From positions 1-39,448 of the forward strand of contig CAYUFT010000008.1 in assembly GCA_964444115.1 (NCBI GenBank): a DNA stretch of 39,448 nucleotides, written 5' to 3'. The first letter of the stretch is position 1; each line of letters begins with the position of its first letter. The notes below the pieces were generated by a model, which saw only the letters and a list, made by a program, of their open reading frames with translations, was not told the DNA's origin and made no database searches. This DNA comes from UBA349 sp964444115. GTDB lineage: Archaea > Methanobacteriota > Methanobacteria > Methanobacteriales > Methanobacteriaceae. The position numbers and the translations under genes are program-made. Of this stretch, positions 32,920 through 39,448 are shown piece after piece.

Positions 32920-34347
32920 TTATTTTATTATGCTAGTTCCGCAGTTCGGGCAAAATTTAGCAATATTATTAACCTCAAGGCCACAAGAATTACATTTTAA
33001 CTCATCTAAATTAGATAAATTAAGTATTGACATTTTTAGAGCTTTTTTAACATCAGAATTATCTTCATTTTTTAAACAGGTTTCTAAAGACATTATAGTT
33101 TTTCTATCACCCATTCGTCCAAGAGCCGAAGCAGCATTTAATCTAACTTCACTATTATAGTCATTTAAAAGATTAATAATTGGATTTACTGAGATAGTAT
33201 TCCCAATAAGCGATAATGATGTGATAGCAGCTGCTCTAACCTCGGAATCAATATCTTCAAGAGAGTTGATTAAAGCATTTAATGCGTTTGAATCTTCATA
33301 ATTAGCAAGAGCATAAATTGCAGATAATCGTAAATATTTATCATTATTATTTAAAACAATTAAAATTGGAGGAATAAATCTCGTATCTTCCATTTCACCC
33401 ATTTTACTTATTAATTTTGGTTTATTTCCATAAATCTGAATATCTTCAGATCTCATTATTTTTTCAAGAACCGGAAATAAAAACTTATAAGTTCTTGGAT
33501 CCTTTCTTTCACAAAGAGCAGTACAAGCTAAAGCTTGTAAATAAATATCATTATCATTAATATAACCTATTATTATATCTAGAGCTTCTTCATCAGGTAT
33601 TTTGCTGATCATCTGCATTACATCATACCAAAAAGATTTTTCTTCAATCTGAATGTTATTACCATATATTCCATTGTTCATCAAAATCTTATTGAGAGGA
33701 TTTAAAGAAGGTTTTCCGATATTAACAATCATATCTTCAATAAGTTTTAAATCATTGTATACTTTAGAGTCCATTACTCCTATAGCTCTATCAAAATCCC
33801 CTTCTTCTCGATATTTTTGTATAAATATAATGGTTACAGATTTTTTTATCTTAAATCTTGACAATAAATATTTGAGGGATGGTTCTCCAATTTTAATAAT
33901 AATTCTAGATATGGTTTTCTTATATTCCTCATCATCTTTATTTTCTAAATCATTTAACAAGTTTTCAACCGAATTTTCTCCAGTATTTATTAATGAAGAT
34001 TCTGCAAAACTTTTTATTTTTGGATTTGAATCATTTAAAGATTTCATTAGCAATTTAATTGAAATTTGATCTGTATAGTTACCTAAAGTTTTTATTAATT
34101 TAATTGAAAGTTCCTCATCACTAGTTAACGACCTATTTAACATTTTAGTAAGCTGTGATGATATTTTTTGTGATTTTTTGTGATTTCCAAATTTTTTTAA
34201 TTGAAATAAGACCTCTTCTTGGATATTCGGATCATTATTTTTATTTAATATTTTTAAAAGGCCATTAACATCTTGTTTTTGACCTAATTTTAAAATTTCT
34301 TCAGCAGTAACTTCATTTGATCTTTTACTTCCACTAAATAACCCCAT
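32920..34347 (-). CDS. HEAT-repeat protein with C-terminal zinc ribbon
   Basis: 475 residues. HEAT/PBS-lyase-type repeats run from about 30 to 445, clearest near the end (DSEVRAAAITSLSLIG, NSEVRLNAASALGRMGD). A zinc ribbon closes the protein (C452, C455, C466, C469). There is no catalytic motif; it looks like a protein-binding solenoid. It lacks the HhH domain and the SRRVVDF-type tail of its neighbours. AGGTGAT lies just before ATG 34347. It is the most upstream intact gene on this strand in the cluster, separated by about 150 nt from the zinc-ribbon membrane gene, so it may have its own promoter. Confidence 0.82.
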   Translation of the reverse strand: MGLFSGSKRSNEVTAEEILKLGQKQDVNGLLKILNKNNDPNIQEEVLFQLKKFGNHKKSQKISSQLTKMLNRSLTSDEELSIKLIKTLGNYTDQISIKLLMKSLNDSNPKIKSFAESSLINTGENSVENLLNDLENKDDEEYKKTISRIIIKIGEPSLKYLLSRFKIKKSVTIIFIQKYREEGDFDRAIGVMDSKVYNDLKLIEDMIVNIGKPSLNPLNKILMNNGIYGNNIQIEEKSFWYDVMQMISKIPDEEALDIIIGYINDNDIYLQALACTALCERKDPRTYKFLFPVLEKIMRSEDIQIYGNKPKLISKMGEMEDTRFIPPILIVLNNNDKYLRLSAIYALANYEDSNALNALINSLEDIDSEVRAAAITSLSLIGNTISVNPIINLLNDYNSEVRLNAASALGRMGDRKTIMSLETCLKNEDNSDVKKALKMSILNLSNLDELKCNSCGLEVNNIAKFCPNCGTSIIK

Positions 34348-34437
34348 ATCATCACCTTAATATCTAAGTTTATTATTTATTTGATGAAAAATATTTTAAT
34401 CTTTATCAATGAATTTGTTATTCGTTTTAAAAAAAAA

Positions 34438-34814
34438 TTAACTTAGTTCTGAATTAATTACAATTTTAACAGTTTCACGTAAACTAATCAAATACTCATC
34501 TCTAAAAATTTTATTGTTTATTATTTCATCATGCGCAGCTTTACAGTCAGAATTTTTACATAAATTAGGATCATTTGGGAAACATCCTCCATTATGTACA
34601 ACACAGTTACGGTGTTGATACCAAATAGGTATCATTTCAGTAAGCGAACATTGTTGAAGATCTTGAGCAAAAAAATCCTTTGAAATAAATCAGGTTCATT
34701 AAACAGAACAATATTATTTAACCCATTTTTTCCTTTTACAACAATATCATAATCAAGATTCAAGCTTTCAATTTCACGATTTATTTTTTCGATTAACTTT
34801 TCACCAGTTACCAT
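34438..34814 (-). pseudogene. Frameshifted small Cys-rich protein
   Basis: Two overlapping frames, 34814-34632 and 34635-34438, join into one 125-residue protein if one base is added to the A7 run at 34669-34675 (T7 on the coding strand). Across the junction the restored sequence reads smoothly: DLFQRIFFAQDLQQCSLTEM, then IPIWYQHRNC. It then holds CVVHNGGC, NLCKNSDCKAAH and further helices. Several Cys/His residues suggest a metal site. GGGATTG precedes ATG 34814. A sequencing error in the homopolymer, a real mutation, or programmed slippage are all possible. No family is recognised. Confidence 0.65.
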
Positions 34815-34895
34815 AACAATCCCTTATTAATTCTATGTTCTTATCATAAAAAATTTTAACTAGTTCAATAAAATACAAAAATTAGAATAGGGGGA

Positions 34896-37412
34896 ATGAT
34901 TATTCTAAGAGATTACTTTGAACAAATACTAAAAAATTATCTTTCTGCAAAAAACCAAAACTTCATAGATCATCCTTTGGCCAAATTATTACGAAATGAT
35001 CTTCCAGATGATATTAAAAAAGTTTTAAATCGTGATTTCATTGTTAAAGGCTCTGCTGGGCAGGGAAATTGGACTAATTTACCCTGGGTTGGAATCTTTA
35101 ATCCTGAAATTACATCTTCAGCACAATCCGGATATTATATTGTGTATCTATTTAGCGAAGATATGGAAGGGTTTTATTTGTCCTTAAATCAAGGTGTAAC
35201 CGAGATAAAGAATAAATATGGTAATACTAAGGCCAAAGAGTATTTGATAGATAGTTCTGCGTCTTTTAGAAAAAATATACCACAAAAGATTTCTAATGAA
35301 TTAATGAGTGATATCTCATTAGGAAATGGAAATTTCGCCCCTTATTATGAAGCAGGAAATATTTATGCTAAATATTATTCAAAAGATGATTTACCAAGTG
35401 AAGATGTTCTGATGGATGACTTAAAGGAATTCATTAAAATTTATGATTCAATTGCTGAAAATAAAGTACTTAGTGTAGTTGAAGATGAGTCAGAAATTAG
35501 AAAATGTCAAGAAATCTTTTTAAATTCAATAATTGAACATTCTGAGGAAACTTTTAACATAAAAGTTGGTTTTCCTGGTGGACAAGAGGATGAATCAGAA
35601 ACTTATTGGTCTAATGAATTAGGAATGTGGATGCAACCAATAGAAATTGAATATAGTAGATATTGGCATGGTTTTGGACTAGAAAAACCCAATCCCAAAA
35701 AAAGTTCAACTATCATATGTGAAATTAACTTCCCTATTAAAGGAATTAATAGAAGAGTTGCTGGTGTAATAGCTAAAGACAATAATGAGGATTATTATAT
35801 ACTTCATAGAGGAAAATTAGGCGGAAACTATTCAAAAACAAATTTTGAGGAGAGTTATAAAGGTGAGTGGAATTTAGTCCAAGATGGTGATAGGGAAACC
35901 AGAATGGTTCTAATAGGAAAATTAAATGATTCAAATTTACCTTATAATGTTCGTGATTTTGTAAAAGAGATATATGAAATAAAATATGGGGATGATGAAA
36001 TTCCTAAAGAAAATACAGAAGACCTTATTGGAACCGGTGTGCATATTAAATCATTTTATGAGTATTTAGTTGAAAAAGGCTATTTCTTTGATAAAAAAAC
36101 GATTGAAAACTATTTACTTTCACTAAAAGTAAAACCATTTGTTATCTTAACTGGAAATTCAGGAACTGGTAAAACTAAATTGGCCCAACTATTTGCTCGA
36201 TATATCTCTAATAATATTCCAGATAACAATTACATTAAAACATCCGTTCCTGTCAAAAAATCAGCAACTAGTGGTGGCTGGTCTCTTAAAAAGAAAGATT
36301 CAAGTAAAATAATTAATCCTGAAGATATTGAAGGTGTTTATAATATCAAAGTAGATGGAATACCAACCCAAGGAAGGTTGGATATTAACACTAGAATGTA
36401 TTATAGCAATAAAAGCAATGATGATGTTAAAATTCATCTTGAAAAATTAGCTAAAGAGAATCCTAATCAAATAATCGATTTAGAAATAGAACTAGATAGT
36501 TCAGATAATCCTCAATATAAAATTGTCCCAGTAGGAGCCAACTGGACTGAAAACAGACATATTGTTGGTTTTTATAATTTGATTACTGATAAATATCAAT
36601 CTACTCCTGCTTTAGATCTTATTCTTGATTCTAAAAAATCAAATCTTCCTCATTTTTTAATTTTAGATGAAATGAATCTTTCACATGTGGAAAGATACTT
36701 CGCTGACTTTTTATCAGCACTTGAAAGTGGAGAGAGTATTCCATTATATTTAGAAAAAGATGGTAGTGAAATTCCTTCAGATCTAAAATTACCAAAAAAC
36801 CTACTGGTTATTGGAACAGTTAATGTTGATGAAACTACTTATATGTTCTCCCCTAAGGTCCTGGATAGAGCTAATACCATTGAATTTTCCACATATTCTG
36901 CACAAGATTATATGAATAATGATTTTAATCTGGAAGCTCCTTCAGGCGATATATTATATCTAGAGAATCCTTTGGAAGATCTTGAAATACGTTCAACAGA
37001 TATTAATGATCTTAGAAATATTTTCGAGAATGTTTATTCCTCTGAAGGAGATAATATCTGGAATGTTTTATCGGAAGAACTGGAATATTTCCAGAATGTT
37101 CTTAAAAAAGCTGGGTTTGACTTTGGTTTTAGAGTAATCAATGAAATCTTAAGATTCATGTTTGTGGCCTGGAAATATGAAAGAGAACTACCTGAATGGA
37201 ACAATTGGGAAAGATATTTCGATGCTCAAATTAAACAAAAAATGCTTCCTAAACTTCATGGATCCGAAAGAGTTCTAGGTGATGCCATAACTGAATTATC
37301 TAAATTATGTTTAGATTCATCAGAGAATATCAGATTCTCTACTTCTTATAAAAAGCTTAAGGAAATGGAAAAAGTCCTTTATGAACAAAGATATGTATCT
37401 TTCATTAACTGA
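34896..37412 (+). CDS. mcrB: McrB-like AAA+ GTPase of a Type IV restriction system
   Basis: 838 residues. Residues about 10-190 match the DUF3578 (MrcB N-terminal) domain (GSAGQGNWTNLPWVGIF, SGYYIVYLF), thought to read modified DNA. The motor has Walker A GNSGTGKT at 420-427, the McrB-typical VGANWTENRHIVGFYN from about 546, Walker B FLILDEMNLSH (D591, E592) and the sensor region IGTVNVDETTYMFSPKVLDRAN. About 100 residues are inserted between Walker A and the VGANW segment (about 446-545), unlike E. coli McrB. ATG 34896 lies right against a G5 run, so the binding-site spacing is poor and the start is uncertain. The McrC partner follows after 9 nt. Confidence 0.88.
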   Translation: MIILRDYFEQILKNYLSAKNQNFIDHPLAKLLRNDLPDDIKKVLNRDFIVKGSAGQGNWTNLPWVGIFNPEITSSAQSGYYIVYLFSEDMEGFYLSLNQGVTEIKNKYGNTKAKEYLIDSSASFRKNIPQKISNELMSDISLGNGNFAPYYEAGNIYAKYYSKDDLPSEDVLMDDLKEFIKIYDSIAENKVLSVVEDESEIRKCQEIFLNSIIEHSEETFNIKVGFPGGQEDESETYWSNELGMWMQPIEIEYSRYWHGFGLEKPNPKKSSTIICEINFPIKGINRRVAGVIAKDNNEDYYILHRGKLGGNYSKTNFEESYKGEWNLVQDGDRETRMVLIGKLNDSNLPYNVRDFVKEIYEIKYGDDEIPKENTEDLIGTGVHIKSFYEYLVEKGYFFDKKTIENYLLSLKVKPFVILTGNSGTGKTKLAQLFARYISNNIPDNNYIKTSVPVKKSATSGGWSLKKKDSSKIINPEDIEGVYNIKVDGIPTQGRLDINTRMYYSNKSNDDVKIHLEKLAKENPNQIIDLEIELDSSDNPQYKIVPVGANWTENRHIVGFYNLITDKYQSTPALDLILDSKKSNLPHFLILDEMNLSHVERYFADFLSALESGESIPLYLEKDGSEIPSDLKLPKNLLVIGTVNVDETTYMFSPKVLDRANTIEFSTYSAQDYMNNDFNLEAPSGDILYLENPLEDLEIRSTDINDLRNIFENVYSSEGDNIWNVLSEELEYFQNVLKKAGFDFGFRVINEILRFMFVAWKYERELPEWNNWERYFDAQIKQKMLPKLHGSERVLGDAITELSKLCLDSSENIRFSTSYKKLKEMEKVLYEQRYVSFIN

Positions 37413-37421
37413 GGCTTTTTT

Positions 37422-39311
37422 ATGGAACAAAAAATTTCTGTGGAACTAAAGAGCTCTGAAGGAAATTTATTGGGAAATCTAACTATTATTAGTTTATCTA
37501 ATGTTGAGATAACTAATGAATATGAGATTGACTCTATTAAATTCCAAAACGTTCCTCAAGTAGAAATTCCGGATAATAAAACACCTATTCAATGCTGTTC
37601 TAAACATGGAAAGCATCATTTTTCTTCTTTAATGTTTCTTGAGGAAACACAGTATCAAGTTTTATTTAAAGCTGAAAAAGATGAATCATCAGAATTTATA
37701 GTTTTACCACACTTAAAAAACACCCATAGTACTTATAATCCATTTGAACCCTTAAGATTCCCAATGGACGATGAGAATTCTTATAGATGTGCGGGTACTT
37801 TAAATTTTAGAAGTTATGTAGGTAAATCATTCTTAGATGTAGAGAAAAACTCTATTAAATCTATTCCTATTCCCCTAGAAGTTAGATCTAAAAAAATAAA
37901 GTATTATGAACAATATCCCGCTATGATTGCTGATTTATCAGAAATTTGTTCAGCCTTAATTTATGAATTAAAATCTCCTTTGTTCCAATCATTTAATTTA
38001 GATTCTAAGAAAAAAAGCACTTTGTATGAAGATTTTATGCTCTTAGAATATTTATTTAGGCCAGAAAATTTACCTGCAACTTATGAATATCTCATTAGAA
38101 ATCTTTACACTAGATTAGATAGTTATGTAGAAACTGTGCCTGCTTCATTTGCATCAAATTTAGGACCATCAGAGATAATCAAAGTAATTTCAACTCCTGA
38201 AAATTTATATAAATCACCACAAGTTCCACCAAAATGGCCTAAAAACTTAAAAAATTATATTCCGGATGTAATTGACCAAGTTAAATATCAAGATAGTATT
38301 GATACACCTGAAAACCGCTTTTTTAAACATTTTTTAGAATCTTTAGATATTCTAATTCATGATTTAATTAAAAAGTCTGAGGAAGGTTATGTTAAAGATA
38401 AATTATTGGATTACAGTGATGAATTAGGTTACTACTTATCCCAAAGATGGTTAAAAGATGTAGGGAGAATGCAATATACTCCTTTAAGTTCACAGGTATT
38501 ACAAAAAAGAGAGGGCTATCGAGATATTCTTAAATATTTCCTTAGTCTGGAACTTTCTTTTAGATTGGCCTGGGATGAAATAAGTGACAATTTCAAAGGA
38601 TATGAACGTAAATTAAGTGAATTATATGAATACTGGTGCTATTTCAAACTTCTTAAGGTTCTAAATAAACTCAGTGACAATAAATTAGATTTTAATGATG
38701 TTTTTAAGTTAAATAAAGATGAATGGTCCATAAGTGTTAGAAAAGGGAAAAAATCTGCTCAAAAATTTAATATTAAAATTGAAGATAGAGATATAGAAGT
38801 CACTTTAATGTATAATCGTCTATTTTCTAGAACTACTCGTGATAGATCATATTCTTTACCATTTAAACCAGATTATTCTCTTTTAATAGATATTAATGAG
38901 GATATACGTTTCATTCATTTTGATGCCAAATATCGTTCAGAAGTAGAAGTTTTAGATTTTTATAATAAAATTGGATCTCAAAAACTTTCTGAGGAAGAAA
39001 AAGAAGTAATTAATAAGAAAGAGAATCAAAAAGCTACTCAAAGAGATATGGAAGAAGAAAAATCCCATAAATATAAAAATGGGGATATTTACAAAATGCA
39101 TACTTATAAAGATGCTATTCTAAGAACAAAAGGGGCCTATGTTCTTTATCCTGGTTCCAGAGATGGTATTTTCAAAGTTAATGATAATGAGCCTATTCCT
39201 TCTGTGGGGGCCTTTCCTTTGAATCCTGGTGAGAATGGGAAAGAAGAAAATGATTTAGGTGAATTTATTAAAGCTGTGATCTCTAACTTAATTAATTCAT
39301 TTGATTTTTAA
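37422..39311 (+). CDS. mcrC: McrC-like nuclease subunit (DUF2357 plus PD-(D/E)xK)
   Basis: 629 residues. The N-terminal half matches DUF2357 (strand-rich, then IPLEVRSKKIKYYEQYPAMI), used to dock on the McrB-like motor. The C-terminal ~200 form a DUF524-type PD-(D/E)xK nuclease: KPDYSLLID (D484) and FDAKYRSE (D501, K503). This is the partner layout of McrBC relatives that use DUF2357 nucleases rather than short E. coli McrC. It follows the mcrB-like gene by 9 nt and forms a two-gene operon. The catalytic residues are present, so the system is probably active against modified or otherwise marked foreign DNA; the target is unknown. Confidence 0.87.
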   Translation: MEQKISVELKSSEGNLLGNLTIISLSNVEITNEYEIDSIKFQNVPQVEIPDNKTPIQCCSKHGKHHFSSLMFLEETQYQVLFKAEKDESSEFIVLPHLKNTHSTYNPFEPLRFPMDDENSYRCAGTLNFRSYVGKSFLDVEKNSIKSIPIPLEVRSKKIKYYEQYPAMIADLSEICSALIYELKSPLFQSFNLDSKKKSTLYEDFMLLEYLFRPENLPATYEYLIRNLYTRLDSYVETVPASFASNLGPSEIIKVISTPENLYKSPQVPPKWPKNLKNYIPDVIDQVKYQDSIDTPENRFFKHFLESLDILIHDLIKKSEEGYVKDKLLDYSDELGYYLSQRWLKDVGRMQYTPLSSQVLQKREGYRDILKYFLSLELSFRLAWDEISDNFKGYERKLSELYEYWCYFKLLKVLNKLSDNKLDFNDVFKLNKDEWSISVRKGKKSAQKFNIKIEDRDIEVTLMYNRLFSRTTRDRSYSLPFKPDYSLLIDINEDIRFIHFDAKYRSEVEVLDFYNKIGSQKLSEEEKEVINKKENQKATQRDMEEEKSHKYKNGDIYKMHTYKDAILRTKGAYVLYPGSRDGIFKVNDNEPIPSVGAFPLNPGENGKEENDLGEFIKAVISNLINSFDF

Positions 39312-39367
39312 AAATAATAGTTTAAAACAGAAAATATTATCCTATACTTCAATGGGACCATATCTCA

Positions 39368-39442
39368 ATGAAAAGCGAAATTAAAGAATATAGAAAATAC
39401 TTTCCATTTGCTCTTCCTCAAGGATATAATATTATCAAGTGA
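39368..39442 (+). CDS. Possible 24-residue reading frame at the window end
   Basis: ATG 39368 opens 24 codons (EIKEYRKYFPFALPQGYNII...) ending in TGA just before the window edge. The composition is protein-like, but no strong ribosome binding site is visible. It could be the start of a decayed gene. Nothing else is visible after the McrC-like gene. Confidence 0.2.
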   Translation: MKSEIKEYRKYFPFALPQGYNIIK

Positions 39443-39448
39443 CATATT

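Noticed and set aside
1..39448. CRISPR array or tRNA/rRNA genes
   Set aside because: No regularly spaced repeats, no cloverleaf with tRNA-like conserved loops and no rRNA-like GC-rich segment were seen by eye.

Overview
The window looks like an accessory, defence-rich stretch of an archaeal chromosome. It most probably comes from a Methanobacteriales methanogen (Methanobacterium or a close relative). The reasons are: strong AT richness; archaeal-type ribosome binding sites (GGTGAT, GGAGG, GAGGT); a clear archaeal Holliday-junction resolvase (Hjc); an archaeo-eukaryotic primase; the C-terminal anchor of a methanobacterial-type surface protein; and many short zinc-ribbon/membrane proteins. No rRNA, tRNA, CRISPR array, transposase or integrase was found. 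The genus is an inference.

Layout. 1-470: debris of a surface-protein gene. 680-4402: a compact restriction-modification (R-M) cluster. Its methylase carries an N-terminal nuclease domain (BcgI-like layout) and is followed by a specificity subunit and a HEPN-type protein. 4551-11643: a complete Type I R-M operon (hsdM, HEPN-type protein, hsdS, hsdR), followed by an Mrr-family Type IV nuclease (11661-12659). 12660-12977: a gene-free convergent region with a cloverleaf-like inverted-repeat element, a second hairpin and a (TAA)7 repeat. 12978-16519 (minus strand): the replication module of a plasmid- or virus-like element, an AEP primase with a DnaG-type CHC2 zinc finger plus a P-loop ATPase. 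The ATPase is followed in frame, past a TAA, by a 110-codon reading frame with no normal start. 16764-18977: a broken PQQ-repeat secreted protein, hjc, a YdjM-like membrane hydrolase and a membrane protein. 19506-20306: a voltage-gated-type potassium channel.

20507-34814 is the least familiar part. Eight proteins carry the same short CxxC-x10-CxxC zinc ribbon, attached to membrane helices, HEAT repeats, TPRs, a thioredoxin fold or a helix-hairpin-helix (HhH) domain. Embedded among them are a Ycf46-type AAA+ ATPase, a Ycf35/DUF1257-like protein and a DUF2997-like small protein (a partnership known mainly from cyanobacteria and other bacteria), plus an NrdG-like radical SAM protein. Three of the proteins (thioredoxin/HEAT, TPR, long TPR) end in nearly the same HhH domain. 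These three and the AAA+ ATPase all finish with the same C-terminal tail, roughly S-[RK]-R-[VIT]-[VI]-D-[FWI]-COOH. This shared tail is the strongest candidate here for an undescribed system: a set of scaffold-like proteins marked for recognition, docking or processing by one common machine.

34896-39311: an McrB-like GTPase with an N-terminal DUF3578 domain and an insertion in its motor domain, followed by its McrC-like DUF2357/PD-(D/E)xK partner. The window therefore holds at least four restriction systems around one uncharacterised zinc-ribbon/AAA+ system.
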